Below, in pieces: positions 22,691-34,708 of a DNA stretch of 64,000 nt (positions within the stretch are counted from its first letter, which is position 1; each line of letters starts with the position of its first letter). The notes below the pieces were generated by a model that worked only from the letters and a program-made list of their open reading frames with translations, was not told the DNA's origin and did not search any database. Source of the stretch: Buxus sempervirens. Taxonomy: Eukaryota > Streptophyta > Magnoliopsida > Buxales > Buxaceae. The position numbers and the translations under genes were made by a program. The stretch lies in assembly GCA_947561395.2 (NCBI GenBank), contig OX387192.1:5146001-5210000 (forward strand), in the 5' to 3' direction.

Positions 22691-24570
22691 ATCCACTTCC
22701 GATTTCCAAGTCACAAACAGAAACTTCCTAGTTGTGATTTTTCGAGATTTCTACTACCAAAACTCAATTGAATGCTTCTAAACTTTGGGAATACTATCTA
22801 AATCATATAGGATCACTTCCTATATAATACTTTAACACTTTAACTGGTAATTCATCATCAATCCACAAGTGTTCCTTCTATGAACAAAACACACAAATCT
22901 GGAGATTTCACTCTCTATTGCAAATTCACCACAATTAAAGCTCGGAAATCAATATCAAATCTTTCAAAAGGGTGCTACTTACATTTGTAACTCCAATTCA
23001 AGCTCACACAATCTTCCTGAATTCAGATCCAAGCTTCTACGGCCCATTCTCTTGATAAGTCGCTGAGAGACACCAGAAACCTGATAAGAATTCACCCAGA
23101 TTTGCTCAAATCTGCACAACCCGATTTGATCCTCTATGAATTACTAATATATTTAAGGAATTACTAAATCTACATTTATTCTTACCTGATTTGCAGTTTG
23201 CTCCACTCGAATCTGGAGATCAGATCATAATCCTCAAAAAATCAGCTTCGATTTCAACTTTCCTTCTTCTTTTCCAGATCTGAATGTAATCTTCCTCTTC
23301 TTTTCCAAATCAGCTCTTACCTCTCTGATTCTCCAAGTACGGATTCCCCTCTCTCACAGCCTACAGAACTGTCTAAAGTCACCAACGACCAACCTCTTCA
23401 ACACAAAACAGCCACTATATATATATATATAGGTTCTGATCTTTGCCACCAACATCCCTTTTAAAACACTCTCGATCTGCTGTGTGCTCCTCCACACAGC
23501 TGCCCTACCTAAACATATTTATTGATATATAATTATCAAATACCCAATAATGACACTATAAGTAGCTATTTCCCCCTATAATATCAAGTTAACCTACTTA
23601 CCATAGATAATAACTCCCCATCCGAAAATCCTGAAATTTTCCATTCGCTCCTCTTCTTATCCTCCATTTTCCTGCAAAATTACATTACTAAGATAATTCT
23701 AAGCAATAAAACAAGAATTTTAATTATATTAAAATTCGGGATTTTACAGTTTAGGGTTTCAAATAAGCCAATAATAAGGAGAAGAAAAGAGGTAAAATTT
23801 GTGCCTAGATCTGGAGAAAAATAGAAAGAGGAATAGAGAGAAGAAAAAGGGGTTTTATGAAGGAGGAGTGCTGCTCAACCAACCATGTTATAATTGAGAT
23901 CTAGAGAAATCCAGCTGTTGGATCAACCTCAAATTTGGAGGTTATGATCTTGTCTCGTAGAACTTCAATCTGAATGGTGGAGATTTGATTTGGAGAAGTC
24001 TAAAGTGATGTGAACAAACTCAAAAAATCGGTGGACAATCAGGTTTCTTGGAATAATGAGTTCACATGTTGAGGCAAGTAGCAAACCCTTTGAAAATTGG
24101 AGAAATTGCATGATTTTCATATGGTTTAGATGTTTTATCATGGTTTGTTTTGATTCAGATTTTGGTTTGAAAAGTTGAGAGATTTATAAGATGGTTTGCT
24201 TTCAATTTAATTTGAGATATAAGAAGTAGCGAAATTCAATTTGGACAAAAGAATATTAATTTGGGGCAATGAATGTAAAGATGGAGTATAAAGAGGTATC
24301 ATGAAGTAATAAGTGGACTTATGTAACGCCCCGGATCCAAGTTACGTAGAGAAAACCGTAACTTATCACCGCAGGTTAATATATAACCCAAGATAGCAAA
24401 TCAGAGTGAAGGAAAACATGAATAAATCAACAACTGAATAATCAGAGTGCACTATAACCCAAGCTCCAATATAAAAAATACCATAACCAATGCTAACTCA
24501 CATGAACCAAGCATATACCCGCTGGTGCCGTCCTTACCAGAAACTGAAAACAAAACAAAACAGACGTAAT

Positions 24571-24586
24571 GAGATACGAATATCCC
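24571..24586 (-). promoter_or_regulatory. Acceptor hairpin, UUCG loop with a G-U pair
   Basis: Minus-sense GGGATA-TTCG-TATCTC, six pairs with one G-U, followed by a T-rich tract ending in TTTTCAG (complement near 24543). Confidence 0.7.
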
Positions 24587-25112
24587 AGTAAGCAGTACAT
24601 GCATGTTCAAATACAATTTGACAGTTCTAAAATATGATACAGTTTTAAATCATGCAACAGTAGTGATAACAAATCAGTTATGAATAATCCGAGTAATCCA
24701 ACAGTAACCATCAATCAGTACAAGATAACAGGAATAATCCAACATAAGCAACAATCTATATCATCAGATCAGTAGTTCATAAGTCACAGCAGGACTCATG
24801 AAATAAGACTGCCTTTAACTAGAGTAATGCCAATGTCCACTATGCCACCTCCCGACTTAGGTGCAATATGCCGAGTACACAATCATCGTCTTATTGCGGG
24901 AGAACCCACCCAGTACAATGATGGGTTGGCATGTACTAATCCAGTCATAGTCCGAGTACACGATAAAATGAGGGATAGCCGCAGCCAGCCGAGTTCACGA
25001 TCAGGCCTCACTGAGTACACAGTGGAAACGCGTGCGTGAACAAAGTATTACAACTAGTAAAGAACAATCCCTTCCACTAACTAGCTCCTAACATGGATCC
25101 ATATCAAGCTAT

Positions 25113-26930
25113 TGTGAGACATGGGAAAAAATCAATTTAATGACTTCCTGATCATCACGCGGGATTGGTTAAAAACACAGAGTCGCCACCATTCTGTTTA
25201 GGTGTGAATGGACACCAAAATATCAAATAAGCACAAAAAGGCAAATTTAGGGTAAAAATAACCCTATTAAAAAAACAACCAGAGATAGGTAAGGGGATTA
25301 GGTTATGAACAGGGGAAGGTGTTAGGCACCCCTATTCATCCACACAAGGTGGTTGCCAGGTATTGTTCATGTTAAAATAAAGGAAAAAAAAACTTGCTAT
25401 AAAAATCACGAAAAATCACAAAGAAGACAAAAGTGTATGGTTTTTTCATACGAATAGCCTGATTGATCCAAAACTTTCAAATATGATCATACCATTCCTA
25501 GGGTTTCATGATTAAAACAAAATTGAGATAAAATCAAATAAAACCAATCTAAAGTGAAAAATCCAAAAATCTGGCTTCAAGTTAAATTCTAGAAATCTAG
25601 AAAAATATGATTTTTATAAAATATTTCAAAATTGAACTTGAATAGTCCAGGACATAGATATAGCCCAAATTTCACATTAAATCAAGAAATCAAAACCAAA
25701 AATACCCACGTTGATGAAGAACATCAAAAGGGGAGAACTTAGACCGTAGGGTCTTCTCTCAAACATGAAAAACGATTAAAAAATCACATCATGAAACCCT
25801 AGAATTTACTTTCAGGCTTTTGGATTCAGATCTATCATATTGATCATGATAAATCCAGGATCTTAGCCTAAAATCATAAAAAATCACGAAAACAGTGTTG
25901 TAGGTGCAAAAATGGTGAAAATCCAAATTTTAGAAAAAAGTGGGGATCTCATGCTATAAAGATCATGGATTCATATGATTCATTCATATCCAACATAAAA
26001 ACCATTAAAACATGATCAGAATATCCAAAACAGCCACATCTCACAGATTTGAGCACATGGGGGTCTACCCTACGGATCCACCTGTTCTCTTTTCCCCTAG
26101 CTCTCTCTTCACGTTTTACGGCTAGAGAGGATTCTTGAGGTACTTAGATATAAGTTTGGTGATACAAACACAATCAAAGGCCTTATTCTAGAAAAAAGGA
26201 GAAAAACAGATATGGGGTCCTATTCTAGGGATCCACTTGTTCCCCTTTCCCCTAGCTCTCTCTTCACGTTTTACGGCTAGAGAGACTCTTGAGGTACTTA
26301 GAGACAAGTTTAGGAAGACAAGTATAAAATATGGCCTTATTCTACAACAATAGAGAAGATCCTATTACTTCTAGAATTGAAGACAGAAAATAAAAGGGAA
26401 AAGGGACTTATCTGGATTGAACAGGCAGAGCAACAGGGATTCCTCTCTTCTCTTGGAGCTCCTTGGACTTCAAATTTTCGTGGCCTTTTGCTAGAGGAGA
26501 GACCCTCTATTTATAGGCAAACCCAGGGTCATGGTTGGTCCAAGGTTTGGCAAGATAGAGTTTCAGATTGAATTAAACACAAGGATAATGCCAATCCTTT
26601 GCCAACAAGGATAAATGAGATAATTCGAACAGATAAATAAGAGAATTCGCTTATCCAAGAGAGATATTTGGGTGTAGATAAGGCTCAAAAATCAAAAAGG
26701 TAAAATTCACACAAAGACCCCCGTGCCCATATATATATTACGGTCGCGCCCTGCCCGTATTATTAATACGGGCACGCCGTGACCGTATATCAACTGCAGG
26801 TATGACCAGACCGTAAACAAAATACGGGCATGACTAGTTTGGCCAGATTTTATACTTTTTTGACCTGTTTCAAATCCCAATTAATATTTTCAATTATTTT
26901 CTCATTTTAGTGCAATTTGGGGTGTCTACA
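25113..26930 (-). mobile_element. Tat/Ogre-like solo LTR (1,818 bp)
   Basis: Starts TGTGAGACATGGG, ends GGGGTGTCTACA, flanked exactly by GCTAT (25108-25112, 26931-26935). GAGTCGCC lies about 70 bases inside the left end, matching GGCGACTC near the right end of the LTR at 42120. Minus-sense order: palindromic words 26840-26715 (ACGGGCA, GGCGTGCCCG), TATA box (CTATTTATA near 26507-26515), then leader. The start of the same family appears at 63654. No coding region. Confidence 0.85.
26046..26365 (-). repeat. Tandem duplication of about 160 bp in the Tat-like LTR leader
   Basis: Two adjacent copies share TTTCCCCTAGCTCTCTCTTC followed by ACGTTTTACGGCTAGAGAG (about 26092-26130 and 26256-26287), then CTTGAGGTACTTAGA. 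Each contains CTCTCT and AGAGAG arms around a short CACGTTTTACGG loop. The copies differ at several sites, so the duplication is not recent. Confidence 0.75.
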
Positions 26931-28423
26931 GCTATGCCCACTAGACTCTAAAACCAAAACCAACCGTGAAATCCAGCAAGCACAACTCATCACAGTCTCA
27001 ATCATATCATCCCGAGTACACGGGGCATCTCTGAGTACACAGAGGCATCAACATCCCAAGTACATGGGGCATCCCCGAGAACACGGAGGTATCACAACTA
27101 CCCAAGTACATGGGCATCACAATCCATCTCTCCAAGTACATGGAGGAAAACCAATTTCCAAACCAAAAACCAATCATTCTTAATCAATTTAAAATCCTCT
27201 TTCCGGAAAATCCGCATAAAACCGATTTGGTGCAAAGATTCCATAACCATGACAATCCCGTCAAAACCGCAGTGAAATCCAATGCTAATAAATCAAGGTT
27301 CAGCCGCATTCACAAAATCAGAATTTATAGACACATCTTTATTCCAATAATAAGTTTTACAAGCTCCTTTCATTAATTTCCATAGAATCCCTTTGAGAGA
27401 CAAAATTTAGGTAAAAGTGTTATTCTAGACTTAACCAGTAGTTTCGTATACTAAACATCAGCTTTGTCCAAAATAATTTTGTTTTAAAGGTTCTTTCCAA
27501 AATAGTGCATAAAATCCCCTTTTATAGTCAAAATTTGGTCAAACTGCCAAATCTCGGTTAAACCCGCAAATTTGCATATAGATATCAAAACTTAGTAGCA
27601 TTATTAATTTCAGACTTGAAACACTTATTTTATACTAAAACAGTAATTTTCTCTATAAGCATTACTCTAACTCGTTCTCTTTAACATAGGCCAAAGAGAT
27701 CTTCTACTAACACAACTAACTCCATATTAGGAAAACTCAATCTTTTTACTTGTGGTTAATTAGAACTATAATGGTATTTTCTATTGCATTTCCAAAATCA
27801 CAGATGAAATCTGATCCTAACAGAACCTTCACAATGATCTTTATCTTAACTTCCATACTCATAGCTCAATTAATTAGAAATCTGAAAAATACCCCATGCT
27901 TATTGAATAAAACCCCTCTTTTATATACTCATTTCAGCATCTATGTTTTCACACCAAAACCCCTCTCACTATCTCTAATTAAATTCTCAAGAATATTTCC
28001 AAGGAGGTTTTACAATTCAAAAATGCAAGTGTTGGATAGATTCTTAGAATTCATAAGAACAACTTTACTTAATTTGCTGATTTTACAACCCTTAATACCT
28101 GAATCATAACCCAAATCCAGCCTCACTTCTTTCCCAACAATCCCTTAATACTGCTGAATAATTCCTTAATTATTCTCCCACAATTAAAGATTAAAGTAGT
28201 TAATAAAGTACTGAACAAGAGCTGTTTTGTTTTCGAATATTCCTTCCCTTTTCTATACTTAAATTCCTCCATAATACCCTTGTATGAAACCACAGCTAGA
28301 AATCTTAATTAAATAATTCTAACATTTGTTTTAAGTATTCTAGAACATGTTTTAGACATTTAATCTATGAATTACAGCTTCTAAGAGCATATCCAAACAA
28401 GACTATACACAATTACATGAGCA

Positions 28424-28506
28424 CCTACCTCCCCTAGGTAGGCCATCCTAGTCAATCCTAGGCGGTCTACAAAATTTTACACTACCGCCTACTACAGAAA
28501 GTAGGC
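28424..28506 (-). repeat. Palindromes CCTACCT/AGGTAGG and GCCTACT/AGTAGGC
   Basis: CCTACCT, five-base loop, AGGTAGG at 28424-28442 and GCCTACT, six-base loop, AGTAGGC at 28487-28506, each with seven pairs. Between them are ATCCTAG words. This is the CG-block position of the 24322 LTR, with a vocabulary different from CGCTCGAGCG. Confidence 0.72.
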
Positions 28507-31500
28507 CATCCTAGGCACCCTCCCTTTTTCACATTCCACGACTTACAGCAATTAGAATTTATTCATAATTGATCTAATGCTTCATGCTCAAACCAATTCC
28601 AGCATAATTCTAAGCCTAATATTATTCAATTAGCATGCCTCCAATTGTAATAAAATACATGAACATCCTACAAAGTTCTAAGAGACATTATCATCAAAAC
28701 AGAGGATTCGGCAGATCTCTACTTCAACAAAATCACATATCAGTTTCAAATCATCCAAGAAGAAATCAGGTTGTGCTACTTACCTGATAGAAGCAATTTT
28801 ACGTTGGAAACCTCTTCAATTTCTCAAATAAAATTTGATCTGCTGATTCCAGAAATGGACGAATGCACAGATCTCTATTAAATTTCAATTCCAAATCAGA
28901 TCTCTTGAGATCTGCAATTATGCTGATAAACTCAATAAATTTTCACCTAATCAACTGCCGCTTACCTGAATTTCAAATTGAACCTCTAAATTCGCAGCAC
29001 CTGGAAGAGATTCGAATGCTACCGCAAAGCACCTTCTATCTCTCTCGAACAGAATCCAAACAGCTCCATTTCCAACTCTTAGATCACCAAATTCATCAGC
29101 TTGATTCTCCAAACCCTAGATCACCACTTCACCTCTCTCAGATCTCAGTTCAGTCGCTCAAATGTTCAAAACGAAACCAACGAACTCAAATGCACTAGTA
29201 TTTATAGTTGTCGCCCTCAGCAACTCAATTCACAATCTGCTGCTGCGCCACTCCATAGAAAACCCTATACTAGCAACCTAATTTAATTTATATCACCCAT
29301 TTACCACATCATTAAACCAATTTAAATCTCCCAAATAATATTAATTAATTACTATAAATAATAAATTTTAATCTCGTTAAAATTTGGGATTTTATAACTT
29401 AACCTATTTAGAATTGGTTTTGGTTAATATACCTTATTCCTAAACTTCACTACAGAGCTAAGTTACCCTCTGGATGCACTAAATAACAAAGTTAATAAGT
29501 TTTGACACCTTAGGTTCTTTAAAGAGCAGATTTAGGAAATTATTGGGTAAATATTAAAAGTAACAACCAACTAGGGGATGAATTTTAGTAAATCTTAATA
29601 TACTGATTGATAAGCTATCTAACACTTAAATATAAGTAATTTAAGAGTGTTCACATTAATAAATAACCGTTTAGACAATTAATCAATGAATTGGGCATAT
29701 TTTGGTAAGATAACATGGTTTAACGGTTTGGAATGGTGTTTTCTATTTATCTTCGTTTAAATTGATTTTGGTTATTTATATCTTTTTGGAATTTTAGCTG
29801 AGATTTTTGTGATGATTGTGGTTATTTGATTTGACACGTTAAAGCCTCCTCGTATTGTAACGCCCCGAATTCGGGTTACGTGAAATAACCTTAACTCATA
29901 CCCGAAGGTTAACTAAAATTTACGCAGGATCAAGTGAGTATGGGAATAACATTGAAATATATGATCACAAAGATTTTTTACATGATATAAAAGTTCACTA
30001 ATCCCAATCACCATCCAACATTTAAGTAAAAGAATCTGTGAAACCCCGTTCCAATACTCTTTGCACATCCTAACCAGTGAGTGTGATATGTTAGTGAAGT
30101 TGGAGGAGCCCAAGCCTAAAGCTAGTCAAAGTGGCTAAGCCCTGGGTTGTCAGTAGGCTATGAAGGTGAGTAATCTCTAGTTTGTCGAATAAGGTAGAAA
30201 ATTAAGTGAGAAAGTAGTTAAGTGTTGGTATTGTGCAATGTAGGAGGAGAGAATGGCAAATCTGTAAAATTTGGTGTCTTGTGGAGAAGTTTTGCTTAAG
30301 TGGAGAAAACCCAAAGGAAGCCCCATTCGTATGCCTTTTGTGAGCAAACCCTTTCTTCCTCTCCCCTTCTCCAACTCTCTCATCTTCTTCATCTCCTTCC
30401 CGTCATCTTGTCCCCATTTCGTCCCCTTTCATTATTGAAACCCATTGGAAGAGTTGCTTGTAAGAAAAGAAAGAAGAAGAACACAAAGGAAGCCATTTTC
30501 GTTTGGGTTTCCTTGGCGGAGATTTGTGGAATCAATCAAAAAGGGAGCAAGGTGCTGTTCGTGGGTTGCATTGGAGGGTAGACAACTTGCTCAAGTGATT
30601 GCAAGAGGTAAGCACCACCAACCCAACCCTTATTTCACAATTTCGGCCATTTTCTTATATAAAATGTATGAGTTAGGGTTGAGATGTAAGATGGTTTATT
30701 TGTACAAATAGGAGGGATTTTTCTTAGGAGTTTTGTAAGAAATAGGTTTCCCCACATGCTAGGAGGAATTTAGAGCCCAAAAACACCAAAAACAAGTGAG
30801 ATTTGAGAAAAACCTCAAATCCCAAAAGTTCAGATTACGCGAGTTGCTAAGAAACCCCAGCCGCTCGAGCGCGGTATCGAGCGATAGTTTAGAAAGTGAC
30901 TTGAGGCATGGCCGCTTGAGCGACTGCTCTAGCTACCTGCCTGAACAAAGAGAACCCGAGAGCAAATTCTTAGCCGCTCGAAGCAAGCTCAAGTGACCTA
31001 CCCTGTTTTCCCAATTTTCTCAATTCCAGCACAGATTGAACTAAGGATTGATTTTATGTGAATCCCACCTATGTATAAGTGAGATTTAGGAGTCTAGGGA
31101 GTGTTCCAACTGGAGTTATCACCAAATTCGAAATAGTAAAGATTTTGGGTACGTTTTGCTAGAATAGGTCTCATAGAGAGTTTATGCTCCAGATTTTTAT
31201 AGAAATAGGATAAATTGATTCCACCACTTCAAATACCTTCCAAATAACCTATGGAAGCAGAATACAAGGACCAAACTCAAGTTGCATAAGTTTCAAAAGA
31301 ATTGAGGCATAGATTGGCAAGATGGGTCATGAAATGTAGAAAATTTCCAAGAATATGATTCTAGCCCAGATCGAACCACCAAGTATTTTTATTCAAATCC
31401 AACCTAGGTATAAGCAAGAATTATGTGTCTAGAAAGTGTTCCAACTGGAAGTATCTCAAAATTCCAAATAACAAGGATTTTGGGTAAATGCTACCAAGGA

Positions 31501-31719
31501 AGGTCTTACAGAGAGTTTCTGTCCCAGATTCCTATAGAAGTAGGATAATTCGATTCTGTCACTTTGAGCACCTTCCAAATAACCCTTAGAAGTAGAAATC
31601 AAGAACCAAGACCAAGTTGTACAAGTGTCAAAGAATTAAGGCGTAGGTTGCCTAAATGATTCCTGAAAGTGGAATTTCCTGAAAAGCTAATATTTTCTAG
31701 TGAGCTCCATTGTGAGTAC

Positions 31720-31940
31720 ATCACACCTGACATGAAGGGCATTAGCCATATTAAATGGCAAGATATGAAGGGCATTGGCCCATATTGATTTGCATGACCT
31801 CAAGGGCATTGGCCCGCAACTTGTAATATGAGATGGAAAGGCTGTGGCCCATGGATAATGACTCAATGAATGAGAGGGAAATGGCCCCATGACATTGATA
31901 TATATATATATTGAAAAAAGGCTTGGCCCAATAATGACTC
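31720..31940 (+). repeat. Words GGGC-ATTG-GCCC in the 30037 LTR
   Basis: GGGCATTGGCCC near 31778 and 31803 is a four-pair hairpin word, with variants such as GGCTGTGGCCC and GGGAAATGGCCCC. The sister LTR at 36005 has GGGC-CACT-GCCC, GGGC-CAAT-GCCC and GGGCCACTGCTC at 36970-37130. The stem is kept and the loop differs, the reverse of the neighbouring array. Confidence 0.6.
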
Positions 31941-32138
31941 GGTTAAGGCCATACGCTACCCTTGAGATCTGGCATGTCTGAGTGCATGATCCACCTGATG
32001 TATTTGAAGTGACATTACTATTGTTCATGCTATATAAATAGGATTGTTTATACATATACTCCATGGCCAAGTGACATTGCTATTGTTGGTTCTACATTGT
32101 TGTATTATCACGGCACCAACAACATCAGTGGCCGATAC

Positions 32139-32660
32139 CCATTCGCCAGGGTAATCGGGAATGGATACCTGTACGTCAAGGGTAATCAGGAATGGATACC
32201 TGTACGTCAAGAGTAATCGGCGTATAGATGCCTACGTCAAGGGTAATCGGCGTAGATGCCTAGCCACCATGTGTAATCGGTGAAGCTAGTTGCCCATTTG
32301 CTACAGGTAATCAGTAATGGATGTGTATTATTCCGGCACCAAGCAACATCAGTGGCCGATGCCCATTTGCTATGAGTAATCAGCAATGGATGCCTAAACG
32401 TCATGTGTAATCGGCGTATTAGATGCCTACGTCATGGGTAATCAGCGTAGATGCCTAGCCACCATGTGTAATCGGTGAACCTAGATGGATAAGTGTGGAT
32501 GTTGTTATTCTTGATTTATATTGTGGATATTACTCCATTTGCTATGGATACATATACTTCATGCGTCACCGGCGTACTAGATGCCTACGTCATGGGTAAT
32601 CGGCGTAGATGCCTAGCCACCGCGTATAATCGGTGAAGCTAGATGGGGTTATGTGTAGTA
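32139..32660 (+). repeat. Hairpin array, 14-base loop TCAAGGGTAATCGG, at least five stems
   Basis: Loops of the type TCAAGGGTAATCGG are bounded by arms that differ by word: CCATTC/GAATGG (32139-32164, six pairs), CTGTACG/CGTATAG (32200-32227, seven with one G-T), CTACG/CGTAG (32232-32255 and 32427-32450), CTAGCCA with TG, a two-base bulge and GCTAG (32260-32289), and CTAAACG with CGTATTAG (32394-32422, one bulge). CCATTTGCT with AGCAATGG at 32363-32389 makes eight pairs around a shorter loop. About thirteen words lie in tandem. The sister LTR keeps ATACG/CGTAT and CCAACG/CGTTAGG around the same loop (36719-36774). Confidence 0.82.
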
Positions 32661-32871
32661 TAATACTAAACCTCCTACATAACAAATGGTGAGATTGGAT
32701 GAAAGATTGTACTAAATGGATTAACTGTACACTGACGCGCAAGCATGCACCAATTTGTATGGCACTAAACTGTGATATTTGATTTATGATTTCAAATAAC
32801 CACATGTCATGATTTAACCGATTAATATATGCCTAAACTGTGTTTTCCCGTGCATGCATGTGCTGCTTACT

Positions 32872-32912
32872 GAGACATTCGTCTCACAGTTGCTTCTTAT
32901 CTTATTTTTCAG
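32872..32912 (+). promoter_or_regulatory. Acceptor hairpin with compensated pair (GAGAC/GTCTC)
   Basis: GAGAC, loop ATTC, GTCTC (32872-32885). The fifth pair is C-G where most other copies have T-A, so both arms changed together. A T-rich tract and CAG end at 32912. The sister copy at 36440-36453 keeps the change with a different loop. Confidence 0.75.
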
Positions 32913-33463
32913 ATCCATCGACGTCCGGTGTGAAGGACCGGGCTGGGGATAAAGGAAAAGAAAGGCCATCGGGTATAGAGAGGAAGACTATTATAGGCCT
33001 TAGGATTTTCTCCTGTTATACATGTATAGTTTTGACTGTAACCTTTACATTTGAGAGGATGATTAGTCACCCATTATTTTGTAACCAACTCTTGTGTCTC
33101 ATTACATTTCAAATATATATATATATATATATATGAACAAGCACACTTTTGATGTGCACAAGTATAAATTGTTTATCACTTGCACTTGTTAGGAAAAAAT
33201 TTTAATTCCTTCGTATTTTATCAAGTATAATGGCCCACTTGCCACAGTCTGGGACGAGTTGTGCCTTGGAGGGGCAAACCTGGTTCCAGGTCGTGACAGA
33301 ATCCATGAAGTACAACTCACAATATCCAAAATGAAATCTAGACGACTAAAATAAAATCTCTACTCCACGAAGAAATCCTCCTCACAATACTCCGGATAGT
33401 CTACCGGAATATCAGCCCCCACGTTATCGTCCTCACTGAGATCTAAAATCAAAACAAAACAGT

Positions 33464-33479
33464 GAGATACAAATATCTC
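33464..33479 (-). promoter_or_regulatory. Acceptor hairpin GAGATA-TTTG-TATCTC
   Basis: Six perfect pairs in minus sense, followed by GTTTTGTTTTGATTTTAG. The loop is TTTG, as at 55730-55745. Confidence 0.7.
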
Positions 33480-34625
33480 ACTAAGTATCAATGCATGCAC
33501 AGAAATACAGTTATAACAGTTCTAAAACATGCAAAAGTTATAATCCATTAAGTTTACGATTAACCTCGGTTAATCCGACTAATCCCAGAAATACATCGTC
33601 AATCACATCTCATGTCAAAATCAAATTCGTAAAACAATATATATTGGGACTCATGAAGTTTGTCTATTTTGTGTGGCTAAGCACTAGTATTCCAAACAAT
33701 CTAGTCGAAATACTGCAACAGCTCGAACAAATCCAATTCATCGCCCTCATGGCGGAAAATACCCAAGGGACCTCACCCTCATGGTGGAAAGGGAGTTGCT
33801 GCAGCACTTCCCTCATAGAAGGCCTCTCTATCATGGAGGAAATGCATAAAGGAACCCTAGACTTATGTCCAACAAAATATACAAATTCTACTTACAACTA
33901 AACTGTGGATCCACACTAAGTCTCGCCCTAATAATTTGGCAAAAGTTATCATCTACTGTGTAAATTTATCATAAAACATGCTTATAGTATAGAAGCCAAT
34001 TTATAGTTATTAACAGCAAATTCAATTTCAAATACTCACTAAACCATCCAACAGTAAAAATTTCCAGCAACTTGTACATATAGTGAAGACACTGATATTT
34101 TAATCAAGACGGCAACCAATAAACATACGTAGAATCCTAAAATCAAATACATTTCAAATCAGAATGTAATTCAGCAATTCCATTGTGAGGTTAAATCAAT
34201 TTGATTTAACTTTCAAATGACCATCCCATTAGTTCAAAATTTTAGATTTGCTAACTCCTTACTAATTGGTTCTAATACCTATTATTTCTAATTTTTATTG
34301 TCATCACTAATTTATATAGGTTACTACAACTCTTGGATCTTAATTGACACTTGAATAATTCTATGGAGTATTATAATAGATTAACACCTAAGATATTCTC
34401 AAGGAAACCCAACCTCAAATTACAAAAATTTATCTCATGCCTTTAAAATTTTATCACACAAAAATCCCTTACATCATGCTACAGATTTATCCTCCATAAG
34501 AATTCTAACAAAGCTGAAGGTTAATTTGATCTTAGATGAACATATTTGAAAAGGCTCAAGAGGTTAAAATTCTAGTTTGGATCAAATACTAAATCAGCCG
34601 CAAGTTTCTTAAAAAATGCATGAGT

Positions 34626-34708
34626 GCTAACCTCAGGGAGGTTAGCGATCCTGGGCGCCCCTGAGCCCTCTCATATTTTTTTAACTAGCGCCTACCTCAG
34701 GGAGGTAG
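34626..34708 (-). repeat. Two palindromes with loop AGG and different stems
   Basis: GCTAACCTC, loop AGG, GAGGTTAGC at 34626-34646 gives nine perfect pairs. CTACCTC, loop AGG, GAGGTAG at 34692-34708 gives seven. The block lies where other LTRs have CGCTCGAGCG words. Confidence 0.75.

Larger units (their letters stand above)
11691..23748 (-). mobile_element. Minus-strand solo-type LTR with two nested plus LTRs
   Basis: Starts TGTAACGCCACGGATCCGAG, ends CGGGATTTTACA. GTTTA flanks it perfectly (11686-11690, 23749-23753). Pieces: 11691-12397, 18446-18899 and 21932-23748, about 3 kb in all. Landmarks in minus sense: donor-like AAT|GTAAGTAGCACC near 22980, CG-rich block 22500-22690 (CGCTCGAGCC words), an ATGGATCC box near 18712, hairpin array 18508-18632, three repeats of a 37-bp unit with TACTC/GAGTA arms at 12246-12330, and acceptor hairpin 11950-11965. 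Its hairpin words place it near the Tekay-like LTR at 2289. Confidence 0.85.
24903..27145 (-). repeat. Hairpin array, loop AGTACA, many different stems
   Basis: Six-base loop AGTACA in plus coordinates, with arms CACTG/CAGTG (25009-25024), CCCG/CGGG (27011-27024), CTCTG/CAGAG (27029-27044), CCCA/TGGG (27055-27068 and 27101-27114) and CTCCA/TGGAG (27130-27145). One word with loop AGAACA (27073-27088) has a single mismatch. AACCCA with TGGGTT at 24903-24927 encloses a CAGTACA loop. Arms differ between words yet match within them. The array is split by the Tat-like LTR at 25113-26930. Confidence 0.85.
24322..29396 (-). mobile_element. Minus-strand solo-type LTR with a nested Tat-like LTR
   Basis: Starts TGTAACGCCCCGGATCCAAG, ends AATTTGGGATTTTATA. 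ACTTA flanks it exactly (24317-24321, 29397-29401), and the empty site is visible near 40530. Pieces 24322-25112 and 26936-29396. Landmarks in minus sense: TATA box 29199-29206, donor-like CAG|GTAAGTAGCAC (GT complement 28782-28783), palindromes 28424-28506, hairpin array 24903-27145 around an ATGGATCC box near 25095, acceptor hairpin 24571-24586 and (GTTTT)nCAG. Confidence 0.9.
30037..33298 (+). mobile_element. Plus-strand solo LTR (3,262 bp)
   Basis: Starts TGTGAAACCCCGTTCC, ends GGTTCCAGGTCGTGACA. GAATC flanks it exactly (30032-30036, 33299-33303). Landmarks: donor-like GAG|GTAAGCACCACC at 30608, CG-rich block 30850-30995, words GGGC-ATTG-GCCC at 31720-31940, a long hairpin array 32139-32660, GCATGCATG near 32851, hairpin 32872-32885, and TTTTTCAG ending at 32912. 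Its sister is the minus LTR at 36005-38609. A (TA)n run lies near 33113-33134. Confidence 0.93.

Noticed and set aside
27750-28109. 119-residue plus-strand frame
   Set aside because: It lies within the non-coding part of the minus-sense 24322 LTR; AT-rich chance frame with no recognisable family.
33113-33134. (TA)n microsatellite
   Set aside because: A simple run of about ten units inside an LTR, with nothing else notable. A similar short run lies near 23416.
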